DNA from: Streptococcus thalassemiae
GTDB taxonomy: Bacteria > Bacillota > Bacilli > Lactobacillales > Streptococcaceae
Direction: 5' to 3'
Length of the DNA stretch: 64,000 bases
Assembly (NCBI RefSeq): GCF_903645285.1
Contig: NZ_CAHJXN010000001.1
Span: 350,001-414,000 of the forward strand
This document shows positions 56,049 to 64,000 of this stretch, one piece after another. A program made the position numbers and the translations under genes. Each line of letters starts with the position of its first letter. The first letter of the stretch is position 1. The notes beneath the pieces were generated by a model that made no database searches, was not told the origin of the DNA, and saw only the letters and a list, made by a program, of their open reading frames with translations.

Positions 56049-56699
56049 TTATAAAAATAGACTGGTTTGAAGCAATAAAAAGAACAGCAGGTAGATGAAT
56101 ATTGTCCTTTTAGGAATATAAAAAGTCCGATAGCTATTCTCCACCTGTGCATGTTCGTCATATCCATGCGCTGACAGAGCTCTCAGGTAAAGATGGCGCC
56201 ACCTAAAGACTGTCATCAGAACCTTACTGTAAATCAAGGGAGACCAAAAATGCAGTTCTTGACCACGTAATAGGCAAGCTTCTTTTAGGGACTTGATTTC
56301 TTGCTGAATGAGGGGGAAGGAATTGAATACCACAATTAAGGCATAAGCCCAAGACCGTGATAACCCCTTTTGGGCCAAGTACAAGAGAAGCTCTTTTAGG
56401 GAAATAGAGGAAACAAAGACAAGGCCGATACAAACTGTCACAAAGGCCCTAGTTCCAAGCATGACTGCCTGCGAAACATCTCCATGTAACTGAACTGCCC
56501 AGTAGTTGGCAAAGGATGGCAAAATGGCAAGCAGAATCATCCAAGCCAACATCTTAAATCGACGGTAATAGAGCATAAAGAGAATACAGAATGCGACTAC
56601 CGAAAGATTCAGAGCAATCGAAGGAATGAAAGATGTTTCCAGCGATAAAATCAACAAGAAGAGACTGATAATTGGTGTCTGGGTTGCTACTTTGACCAT
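56049..56699 (-). CDS. ECF transporter transmembrane protein, YkoC-like (EcfT)
   Basis: A 216-residue membrane protein with about five helices and the ARG-type coupling helices typical of EcfT (LRGQELHFWSPLIYSKVLMT, then WRHLYLRALSAHGYDEHAQV). It is the scaffold linking the S component to the ATPases in a dedicated ECF transporter for hydroxymethylpyrimidine or thiamine. One base after the ATPase gene. Confidence 0.88.
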   Translation of the reverse strand: MVKVATQTPIISLFLLILSLETSFIPSIALNLSVVAFCILFMLYYRRFKMLAWMILLAILPSFANYWAVQLHGDVSQAVMLGTRAFVTVCIGLVFVSSISLKELLLYLAQKGLSRSWAYALIVVFNSFPLIQQEIKSLKEACLLRGQELHFWSPLIYSKVLMTVFRWRHLYLRALSAHGYDEHAQVENSYRTFYIPKRTIFIYLLFFLLLQTSLFL

Positions 56700-56700
56700 A

Positions 56701-58086
56701 CTATCTCACCTCCCCTTGGGTATTGCTACTCTGAGATGTGAGTGGTTTGGTAATTGTCACTTCTTTCACATGACTGAGCCCCTGACTAGTCATCTCAATC
56801 CAATAATCAACCACAGAGATCAAGGGATCTAAACGATGGCTAATGATCAGAAAACTTCTTCCTTGATTTCTTTCCTCCAGAATCCACTGACAAAAATAAT
56901 GGCAGGCTCTATCATCCAAACCTGCAAAAGGTTCATCTAGCAAGATCACGGAAGCTTTACTGGTCAAGATAGTCAAGAGCTGAAGAATCTTTTGCTGGCC
57001 ACCACTTAATTGATAGGGACTCTTATCGACTGCCTGCTCCAGATCAAAATACCGTAAAGCTTGGAAAATTCGTTGATTTCTTTCAGAATCAGGTCCATCT
57101 AATTGAAGTTCCTCTCGCAGACTGGCTCTGATAAACTGTTTCTCAGCTTCCTGAACAACACCCGTCAGGTCACGGTACAAACTCTTTTTCTTTTTCAGGA
57201 CTGTCCCCTTCCAGATAATGCGCCCCTTATACTTTTGAAATTGAAGAATAGACCGAAAGAGGGTGGATTTCCCGACACCATTATCACCCAAGATACAAGA
57301 AATTCCTTGGTAGAATGTAAAATCTGCAATTGAAAAGAGGGAGCGCTTATTCAGCTCACAAGTTGTTTTGTCCATATGGAATAGTTCTGGGCTAGAAGCA
57401 GCTTCCTTTGAAGTAACCTGTATCATCTCAGAAATAGGGATTTGATTTATTTCCCTTAGTTTTCCGTCTCTTAGCTCCACCATATGGTCGATATAGGCTT
57501 CATAATCAGATAAATCATGGTCGCACAAAATAACTGTCTTCCCATCAGAGACCAACTCTTTTAGAATCTCCAATATCTCTATCCTGCTCTTGCGGTCAAT
57601 GGAAGCGAAGGGCTCATCCAAGAGATAGACCCTAGGATTCATAGCAAAGAGAACAGCCAAAGCAGCCTTTTGCTTTTCCCCACCTGATAAGTGATGAATT
57701 GGACGGTGCAAGATGTCCTTGCAACGACATTGCTGGACCACCTCTGCTATTTTAGAATCAATTTCCTGAAGGTGATAGCCGATATTTTCCATGGTAAAAA
57801 CCAACTCCTCAAACAAGCTCTCCATGGTAAATTGATGATTGGGATTTTGAAAGAGAATACCAACCGTCTGGACACGTTCGATGATAGAAAGCTGACTGAC
57901 TTCGCTCCCATCTATCAGGACTTGACCGCTATAGGGAAGAGAACTAACTTGGGCAATAACTTGAAAAAGGCTCGATTTTCCTGAACCACTGCTCCCAACT
58001 AACAAGGTAAAGGCTTGCTCATGAAAAGTAAAATCAATCGGTTCCGAAAAAATTGGGGACTGAATCTCCCGTAATTCCAGACCCAT
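56701..58086 (-). CDS. ECF transporter double ATPase, YkoD-like (EcfA)
   Basis: A 461-residue protein with two ABC domains fused in one chain. First half: GSSGSGKSS, LSGGEKQKAAL, VYLLDEPFASID. Second half: GDNGVGKST, LSGGQQKILQL, VILLDEPFAGLD. This is the EcfAA' unit of YkoEDC-type transporters. It sits between YkoE- and YkoC-like genes in a TPP-controlled operon. Confidence 0.92.
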   Translation of the reverse strand: MGLELREIQSPIFSEPIDFTFHEQAFTLLVGSSGSGKSSLFQVIAQVSSLPYSGQVLIDGSEVSQLSIIERVQTVGILFQNPNHQFTMESLFEELVFTMENIGYHLQEIDSKIAEVVQQCRCKDILHRPIHHLSGGEKQKAALAVLFAMNPRVYLLDEPFASIDRKSRIEILEILKELVSDGKTVILCDHDLSDYEAYIDHMVELRDGKLREINQIPISEMIQVTSKEAASSPELFHMDKTTCELNKRSLFSIADFTFYQGISCILGDNGVGKSTLFRSILQFQKYKGRIIWKGTVLKKKKSLYRDLTGVVQEAEKQFIRASLREELQLDGPDSERNQRIFQALRYFDLEQAVDKSPYQLSGGQQKILQLLTILTSKASVILLDEPFAGLDDRACHYFCQWILEERNQGRSFLIISHRLDPLISVVDYWIEMTSQGLSHVKEVTITKPLTSQSSNTQGEVR

Positions 58087-58647
58087 CTATGCCTTGCCCC
58101 CAGCTGCAAACTGATAATAGAGTTTGACAATGGCACGAACCAAGATAGTACAGAAGAAATAAACAGAAATAAAACGTACCACAAGCAAGGAAAGGACAAA
58201 CGGAAGGGAAAAGGCGTAGTAACCTAACTTAATGTATTCATAGACAAAGCTAACAAGCGTAATCCCAATACTATTAGCAGTTAGAGAGAGCCAACTCTCA
58301 TAGCGATTTCTAGTTACGATAAAACCAAGTTCACTTCCCAAACCTTGAACCAAGCCGGACAAAAGGGCACCTAGACCGAATTGGCTACCATAAAGGACTT
58401 CAGCAAGCGCAGCTAGCACTTCTCCAATCGTTGCACTTCCGACTCTCGGAACAAAGATGGCAGCAATGGGCGCAGCCATACACCAGAGTCCAAAGAGGAT
58501 TTCATTGGCAAAAGCCTGTAAACCAAGAGGTGTTAAGAGTAGGCTGAGAATATTATACACATATCCTGAACCAACGAAAACCCCACCAAAAAAGATAGAC
58601 AAGAAAGCAAGCAAGATAACATCTTTTAACTGCCATTTTTTCAACAT
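58087..58647 (-). CDS. ECF transporter S component, YkoE-like
   Basis: A 186-residue protein with about five or six helices and the YkoE segment SATIGEVLAALAEVLYGSQFG, followed by GLVQGLGSELGF. YkoE binds the thiamine pyrimidine (or thiamine) for uptake. It is the first gene of the second TPP riboswitch-controlled operon: ykoE-D-C, tenA, thiW, thiM, thiE. Confidence 0.92.
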   Translation of the reverse strand: MLKKWQLKDVILLAFLSIFFGGVFVGSGYVYNILSLLLTPLGLQAFANEILFGLWCMAAPIAAIFVPRVGSATIGEVLAALAEVLYGSQFGLGALLSGLVQGLGSELGFIVTRNRYESWLSLTANSIGITLVSFVYEYIKLGYYAFSLPFVLSLLVVRFISVYFFCTILVRAIVKLYYQFAAGGKA

Positions 58648-58732
58648 AAAAAACTCCTTTTTTTAAAGAAAAGTGGGGCACTCAAGGTGAGCTACCAAAA
58701 GGCTTTATATCACCTTCATCCAGTTTCGTAAA

Positions 58733-58768
58733 AGAAAAAACTCTAATTACAGATAGGAATTAGAGTTT
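58733..58768 (-). terminator. Riboswitch terminator of the ykoE operon
   Basis: AACTCTAATT and AATTAGAGTT pair, followed by a run of T on the minus strand, between the TPP aptamer and ykoE. TPP binding is expected to let this hairpin form. Confidence 0.85.
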
Positions 58769-58814
58769 AGCTTACAAGATTAGACCGTTCTTTTCGACAT
58801 ACGAAAAAAACATT

Positions 58815-58889
58815 TCACATTTCCCTTCGCCAGTATTAACTGTATCAGGTTCAATGGGTATCATCTCAGCCTAAAGCACCCCAAATGTC
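58815..58889 (-). promoter_or_regulatory. TPP riboswitch of the ykoE operon
   Basis: On the minus strand: GGGGTGC, GGCTGAGAT, ACCC, GAACCTGAT and ACTGGCGAAGGGA, the complete thi-box order. A promoter precedes it: TTGAAC and TATAAT (58912-58917), 17 bases apart. Confidence 0.95.
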
Positions 58890-59008
58890 TTTATTATTTA
58901 ATTATGTGATTATTATAACACACATTTTATACTAGTTCAAGAAATTGAACCGGAAATACAGCCTTGCACTCACAAAGATAGCAGATCTTTCTTGGGTTAG
59001 ATCTATAT

Positions 59009-59638
59009 CTATTGTTCACTCATTTCCCGAACAGTTTTTTCTATATTTTTTGCATACGATATTGCTGAAATGATTGAAACACCATCCATATTGGTCTTTA
59101 TAATGTCTTTAATATGTTGCGTCTGTATCCCACCAATTGCAACTAAGGGCATTTGTGGTAGCAGTTTTCTCATCAATTTAAGACCTTCATAACCTATAGC
59201 ACCTCCAGCATCATCTTTTGACTGGGTATCAAATACAGGACCAACACCAACATAATCTACATATTCAACTTTTGATTGTTGAAATTCTTCCTTGTTTTTT
59301 ATAGAAAGACCAATTATTTTATCTGGCATCAATTTTCTAATTTCATCAACTCCAAGGTCATCTTGTCCTACATGTACGCCATCAGCGTCAATTTCCATCG
59401 CCAAATCAATATCATCATTAACAATAAACGGAACATTGTATTTTTTACAAAGATCCTGTAGTTTAATTGCTAATTTAACTTTTTCTTTACCTTCCAGGGC
59501 TCCCTCACCTTTTTCACGGAATTGAAATAAGGTTATACCACCTTTTAAGGCTTCCTCAACGACTGTATATAGATCTTTTCCTTGGCAAGTAGTCGTTCCA
59601 CAAATAAAATATAGTTTTAGTAATTCTTTATGAAACAT
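59009..59638 (-). CDS. thiE: Thiamine-phosphate synthase, copy 2
   Basis: A 209-residue ThiE: TLFQFREKGEGALEGKEKVK, VNDDIDLAMEIDADGVHVG, GLSIKNKEEF, YVGVGPVFDTQSKDDAGGAIG and VAIGGIQTQHIKD. It differs widely from copy 1 (copy 1 begins [13 protein letters not shown]) and is noticeably AT-richer with A/T-ending codons, suggesting separate origin. It is one base after the second thiM. Confidence 0.93.
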   Translation of the reverse strand: MFHKELLKLYFICGTTTCQGKDLYTVVEEALKGGITLFQFREKGEGALEGKEKVKLAIKLQDLCKKYNVPFIVNDDIDLAMEIDADGVHVGQDDLGVDEIRKLMPDKIIGLSIKNKEEFQQSKVEYVDYVGVGPVFDTQSKDDAGGAIGYEGLKLMRKLLPQMPLVAIGGIQTQHIKDIIKTNMDGVSIISAISYAKNIEKTVREMSEQ

Positions 59639-59639
59639 C

Positions 59640-60443
59640 TTACTTCACTCTTTTGAATTTCTTTACATCTTCATCTGAAATCTCGTATAAGGCATTCATA
59701 AATTCAACTTTAAATGTTCCAGGAAGATGTCCATTTGGACGTTTTTCTGCCATTTCTCCAGCGATATTGTAAACCAACATTGCTGTTTCTAATGATTTCA
59801 ATTCTTGACCTTTTTCTAGTCCGATAAAGCTTGCTACCACTGCCCCTAATAAACATCCTGTCCCAATGACTTTTGGCATCATGGCACTACCATTATGAAT
59901 CGTTACCACTTCTCCATTTACCGCAATGGCATCCACTTCACCTGTTACTACTATTGGAACATTGAACTTTTCATTTGCTGCTAGAGCAATTTCGTCAATA
60001 TTATCTACGCCCGCACTATCTACTCCTTTAGACGCCACATTTATACCTACTAAAGAAGCAATCTCGCCAGCATTTCCTCTAATCGCTGCTAGTTTATAAT
60101 TGTTGATTAGATCATCTGCTACTTTTTTTCTATATTCTCCTGCTCCACAAGCTACTGGATCTAATACTGCTGGGACATTATATTTCTCTGCAATTTTCAG
60201 AGCAGCTTGGTATAATTTCCAATTATCATCCGTTAAAGTCCCAATGTTAATCAATAATCCTCCAGCATATTTTAATAGATCTTCTAAGTCTGCTGGGTAC
60301 TCGCTCATAGCTGGTGAGGCACCCAGTGCTACTAATCCATTTGCTGTGAAATTTTTTACTACATCATTGGTTATGCAAATGACTAATGGTGCTTTTTCTT
60401 TTAATAATTTTAAACTTGTCATATTGAAATTCTTCCTTTTCAC
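59640..60443 (-). CDS. thiM: Hydroxyethylthiazole kinase, copy 2
   Basis: A 267-residue Thi[48 protein letters not shown] and [16 protein letters not shown], which includes the usual GTGC active-site cysteine. AT-rich like the thiE copy beside it. tenA lies 109 bases upstream; all three follow the third TPP riboswitch. Confidence 0.93.
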   Translation of the reverse strand: MKRKNFNMTSLKLLKEKAPLVICITNDVVKNFTANGLVALGASPAMSEYPADLEDLLKYAGGLLINIGTLTDDNWKLYQAALKIAEKYNVPAVLDPVACGAGEYRKKVADDLINNYKLAAIRGNAGEIASLVGINVASKGVDSAGVDNIDEIALAANEKFNVPIVVTGEVDAIAVNGEVVTIHNGSAMMPKVIGTGCLLGAVVASFIGLEKGQELKSLETAMLVYNIAGEMAEKRPNGHLPGTFKVEFMNALYEISDEDVKKFKRVK

Positions 60444-60551
60444 TTTATACGATATACTGATTTCGATTTATCTCTATCTTTTGTTAAGAAATTTTTTTCA
60501 TTTACATTGAATGATGTACCTCATCAAATTTGTAACTATCCTAAACTTTCT

Positions 60552-61220
60552 CTAGGCGTCATAACCAATATCAAAAAAGGCTAATTCTAAAGCGACCGCT
60601 TGATTCCAGCGTTGCTGAAGTTCTGTCAAATCTTCTCGACCTTTCCCAACACGATTGAGTTCGTCAACCAGAAATTGAACCCACTCTGCAAAGAAAGAAC
60701 CTCTGTGTAGATTGATCCATTCCGAATGAATATAGCCTTCAGATATAGGCAGATCTTTAGAACCCCAGTCTAAATAGAGACCCTCTGCAATGACCAGCAT
60801 GACCAAAAGATGAGCATAGTCTGATGATGACACAGCAGAATACATAAGCTCCTGAAAGGCTTTTGTTACAGGGTGCAAGCTCACTTCCAGATAGTCATTC
60901 TCAGATACTTTTAACTCTTTGAAAGCCTTTTGGAAATAACCATCTTCATCTGCTTCAAGAAAGCCTAGTTGCTTGGCAAAACGAAGCTTGGATTCAAGCT
61001 GGTCTGCGTGGGCTACGCAGGCACCCAGCATGGATAAGAAGGCATCAAAGAAGTGATAATCTTGAATCAGGTAGTCCTTTAAGACCTTATTCTCAATTGT
61101 CCCCGCAAAAAGTTCCTTGACAAAACGATGATTGATTGCAGCCTGCCAATCATTCTGACTACTTTTTAATAATTCTCCAACAGTCAAACCTGGCTGAAAT
61201 GCATAAATCTGTGTTTCCAT
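60552..61220 (-). CDS. tenA: TenA family protein, lacking the active-site Cys
   Basis: A 222-residue TenA-fold protein: AAINHRFVKELFAGTIENKV, LKDYLIQDYHFFDAF, and MLVIAEGLYLDWG, where the Cys-type TenA has a Cys (C135 in the paralogue). It fits the TenA_E group, which uses Glu and can act on different thiamine breakdown products. First gene after the third TPP riboswitch. Confidence 0.9.
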   Translation of the reverse strand: METQIYAFQPGLTVGELLKSSQNDWQAAINHRFVKELFAGTIENKVLKDYLIQDYHFFDAFLSMLGACVAHADQLESKLRFAKQLGFLEADEDGYFQKAFKELKVSENDYLEVSLHPVTKAFQELMYSAVSSSDYAHLLVMLVIAEGLYLDWGSKDLPISEGYIHSEWINLHRGSFFAEWVQFLVDELNRVGKGREDLTELQQRWNQAVALELAFFDIGYDA

Positions 61221-61356
61221 ATTTATTTTTCCTCTCTTTACTCCTTAGTAATCAATAAAATACCAAGCAAAATCCTAGTTTCACTTGACCCTTTTAAAGA
61301 AAATCTAGGGCATTTGCAGAGAGCTACCTAAACAAGCCTATCCAGTTTTATATAAA

Positions 61357-61391
61357 CAAAAAAACTCCAATTACAATCAAGAATTAGAGTT
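61357..61391 (-). terminator. Riboswitch terminator before tenA copy 2
   Basis: AACTCTAATT and AATTGGAGTT form a stem (one G-T pair on RNA), followed by a run of seven T on the minus strand. Same design as at 58733. Confidence 0.82.
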
Positions 61392-61437
61392 GACTTACAA
61401 GATTAGACCGTTCATTTCACCATACGAAAAAAACTGT

Positions 61438-61511
61438 TCACATTTCCCTTCGCCAGTCTTAACTGTATCAGGTTCAATGGGTATCATCTCAGCCTAAAGC
61501 ACCCCAAATGT
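61438..61511 (-). promoter_or_regulatory. TPP riboswitch of the tenA-thiM-thiE operon
   Basis: Contains GGGGTGC, GGCTGAGAT, ACCC, GAACCTGAT and ACTGGCGAAGGGA on the minus strand. Nearly identical to the ykoE riboswitch over aptamer and linker. A TGCTATACT extended -10 lies upstream at about 61535-61543. Confidence 0.95.
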
Positions 61512-61629
61512 CTTTATTATTTAATTACTGCATCAGTATAGCAAAAAATGAAAGCCCTAGCAAGATATTTGACCGAAAAATATCTTTATATAGTTTTTGA
61601 TAGCGATTTATTCTTCCAATACACGAAGA

Positions 61630-61652
61630 AAAACCTCCACATTCAGTGGAGG
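61630..61652 (-). terminator. Terminator of lctO
   Basis: CCTCCAC and GTGGAGG pair around a five-base loop, with TTTTT on the minus strand. Confidence 0.85.
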
Positions 61653-61664
61653 CAATCTCTTTTA

Positions 61665-62801
61665 TCAATACAATTTTAAGTCACGAGGATCAACTGGGAA
61701 GGTTGGGTTGTATGGGTTATGACGAAGTTTAAAGTGTTTAACATCTTCAATCGTTTGAGTTCCAGACAATTGCATAACTGTCTTCAATTCTGCATTCAAG
61801 TGTTCAAAGACTTGACGCACACCAACACTACCGCCGAGGGCCAAGCCATAGATAACCGGGCGACCAATAGCTACCAAGTCTGCACCTGAAGCCAAGGCTT
61901 TAAAGACGTGTTGACCACGACGAACACCAGAGTCAAAGACGATTGGTACGCGTTTATCAACCGCTTCTGCCACTTCTTGAAGCGAGTCAAAGGCAGCTGG
62001 TCCACCGTCGATTTGACGACCACCGTGGTTGGTTACCCAGATACCAGAAGCTCCTGCAGCAAGCGAACGTTCAACGTCCTCACGGCATTGTGGTCCCTTG
62101 ACATACACAGGAAGACCAGAGTATTCAGCGATAAATTCTACATCGCGTGGAGACAAGCGTTGTTTAGCTGATTTGTAAACAAAGTCCATTGATTTACCAG
62201 CACCTTCTGGCAGGTATTCTTCAACAATCGGCATGCCAACTGGGAAGACAAAACCATTACGCTTATCCACTTCACGATTACCCCCTACAGTAGCATCTGC
62301 CGTCAAGACAATCGCTTTATAACCTTCAGCCTTCACACGATCCATGATGTGGCGGTTAATTCCATCATCTTTACTAAAGTAAAATTGGAACCAATGAGGT
62401 GTCCCTTGAAGGGCTTCCGTAATTTCTGGAAGGTCGACAGTAGAGTAAGAGCTGGTTGTATAAAGAGAACCAAACTCATGCACACCACGCGCAGTCGCCA
62501 CTTCACCTTGTTCGTTTGCCAATTTATGAGCCGCAACAGGCGCCATAATGATTGGTGAAGATAGTTTTTCACCTGCAAATTCAATCTCTGTACTTGGATT
62601 TTCTACATTGCAAAGCGTATGCGGAACGATGAGTTTGTGGTTAAAGGCACGGATATTCTCACGTAAAGTGAAAGTATCTTCCGCCCCACTAGCGATATAG
62701 CCAAAGGCTGCTTTAGGGATCACTTGTTGCGCCATGGGCTCCAAATCATAGGTATTGATGAAATCTACATGACCTTCTGCATTGCTTGTTTTGTATGACA
62801 T
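61665..62801 (-). CDS. lctO: L-lactate oxidase
   Basis: A 378-residue FMN-dependent alpha-hydroxy acid oxidase. Catalytic His and Arg lie in WVTNHGGRQIDGGPA; FMN contacts in VFDSGVRRGQHVFKALASGA. It turns lactate and oxygen into pyruvate and hydrogen peroxide; SpxB can then use the pyruvate. N-terminal YDLEPMAQQVIPKAAFGYIASGAEDT is family-typical (stretch spans residues 18-41). It has a monocistronic unit with a cre-like site before the start. Confidence 0.95.
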   Translation of the reverse strand: MSYKTSNAEGHVDFINTYDLEPMAQQVIPKAAFGYIASGAEDTFTLRENIRAFNHKLIVPHTLCNVENPSTEIEFAGEKLSSPIIMAPVAAHKLANEQGEVATARGVHEFGSLYTTSSYSTVDLPEITEALQGTPHWFQFYFSKDDGINRHIMDRVKAEGYKAIVLTADATVGGNREVDKRNGFVFPVGMPIVEEYLPEGAGKSMDFVYKSAKQRLSPRDVEFIAEYSGLPVYVKGPQCREDVERSLAAGASGIWVTNHGGRQIDGGPAAFDSLQEVAEAVDKRVPIVFDSGVRRGQHVFKALASGADLVAIGRPVIYGLALGGSVGVRQVFEHLNAELKTVMQLSGTQTIEDVKHFKLRHNPYNPTFPVDPRDLKLY

Positions 62802-62816
62802 AAACTGTCCTCCTTG

Positions 62817-62836
62817 ATTAAGTAAGCGTTTGCTTT
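62817..62836 (-). promoter_or_regulatory. Probable cre site before lctO
   Basis: On the minus strand AAGCAAACGCTTACT matches the cre consensus with one mismatch and lies about 20 bases before the lctO start. CcpA control of lctO is known in related streptococci. Confidence 0.6.
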
Positions 62837-63186
62837 TTACTATACAACTATAATAACTCTTTTTTCAATCATTTTCAAGAGTTTTGCTTAAAAACCATCT
62901 TATTTTTCATACAATATACTATCCCTACTTTCCTTAAACTCTAAACTTTAGTCTATATTAAGTGAATCGTTAATATTTTTTGCTGCCAGACATTTGAACT
63001 ACTTTTTTATTTGCTGATTCTATCTACTAATGCTATAAAAAACAAGTGAATAAGACACCAGAGCATCCTCTAATAGGGCCTATGGACTTATATCAGTTCC
63101 ATATATACTGTTTAATCAAGATACTATCCTAGTTGACGCTAACTTCCTATCCCACTTATTAATTTTTTATTTATAGTGAATCTGAA

Positions 63187-63310
63187 CAAATCAATTGGAG
63201 AATCCAAGTCAATTTCTAGTACTTTTTGAAAAGTTTCAGCGTACTATCGTAAAATGAAATAAAACATGCGCAAATTGATTAGGGAATTTAAACCAATTTC
63301 TAACAATGTC
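63187..63310. repeat. Two diverged copies of a ~60-bp repeat
   Basis: Segments starting at 63187 and 63271 both read CAAATnnATT, then AATnnAA-nCAATTTCTA and end in GTACTAT. They are 84 bases apart and only loosely alike. The 62837-63387 gap otherwise holds no gene that I can see. Confidence 0.4.
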
Positions 63311-63387
63311 TTAGAAATCAAAGTGTACTATTTCAACTTCAATACACTATACTTCATTTTCTCCTTAAATTCAGTCTCTTTTTTCAT

Positions 63388-63417
63388 CAAAAAATCCTCT
63401 GGCAAGTACCAGAGGAT
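63388..63417 (-). terminator. Terminator of lysS
   Basis: ATCCTCTGG and CCAGAGGAT pair around six bases, with TTTTTT on the minus strand. Confidence 0.88.
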
Positions 63418-63423
63418 AAGAGC

Positions 63424-64000
<577 letters not shown>

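Noticed and set aside
56039..56167. 43-residue N-terminal extension of tenA
   Set aside because: It lies in the 3' end of the ecfT-like gene and reads as low-complexity hydrophobic sequence; GGAGTTATT supports the internal ATG.

Overview
This window looks like chromosomal DNA of Streptococcus pneumoniae or a very close Mitis-group relative. The basis is low GC, seven BOX-type repeats (boxA, 45-nt boxB, boxC), the pyruvate oxidase SpxB and lactate oxidase LctO, the CopY-CupA-CopA copper operon, the lipoprotein rotamase SlrA, and a gene order I recognise from pneumococcal genomes. It is mostly core genome, and most genes lie on the minus strand. Assignments come from reading the sequence and from knowledge of the families; no database search was run.

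Layout. 1-3.9 kb: end of a MacAB-like efflux operon, glutathione reductase gor, and biotin transporter bioY with a probable BirA operator. 3.9-8.0 kb: a PC4-like protein, an ATP-cone protein, trmD-rimM, an alpha/beta hydrolase, a MazG-like protein and rpsP-khpA. 8.0-12.3 kb: gene remnants, a membrane protein/XRE regulator pair with two tandem palindromic operators, slrA and an ABC-F ATPase. 12.3-24.6 kb: vanZ-like, rlmN, yutD-like, sodA, holA, pyrDA, metK, cshB, an EEP-family hydrolase and the glucose PTS gene ptsG. 24.9-28.4 kb: ftsEX, prfB with its programmed frameshift, and a CBS/ACT protein. 28.8-33.4 kb: the livJHMGF branched-chain amino acid transporter with a CodY-like box in its promoter. 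33.4-42.5 kb: ylbG, clpP (CtsR box), upp, a dCMP deaminase, a TetR regulator, a DegV protein, a flavoprotein, a DUF1697 protein, a TipA-like MerR regulator, an SNF-family transporter with an attenuator-like leader, and manA. 42.7-46.4 kb: a SemiSWEET transporter, then a lactococcin-972-type bacteriocin locus. 46.5-52.2 kb: a VOC protein, spxB and the copper operon. 52.2-61.5 kb: a large thiamine region with three TPP riboswitches, thiD, two thiM-thiE pairs, two TenA proteins, ThiW and a YkoEDC-type ECF transporter. 61.6-64 kb: lctO and the 3' part of lysS.

How the genes work together. SpxB and LctO make hydrogen peroxide from pyruvate and lactate; SodA and Gor handle oxidative stress. The thiamine genes salvage and import vitamin B1, whose diphosphate is the SpxB cofactor. 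Several regulators can be read directly from the DNA: BirA, CodY, CtsR, CopY and CcpA-type sites, three TPP riboswitches and a SAM-III (SMK) riboswitch.

Most notable observations: (1) the metK SMK riboswitch is split by an insert of about 290 nt, carrying 2.2 copies of a ~127-nt repeat, in the loop of a perfect 12-bp helix; (2) a lactococcin-972-like bacteriocin gene has an in-frame amber codon at the end of its signal peptide while its transporter genes remain open; (3) BOX elements appear as a direct duplication, a three-boxB form, a stop-codon donor for vanZ and possibly a decayed core; (4) an unclassified attenuator-like leader lies before the SNF-family transporter.
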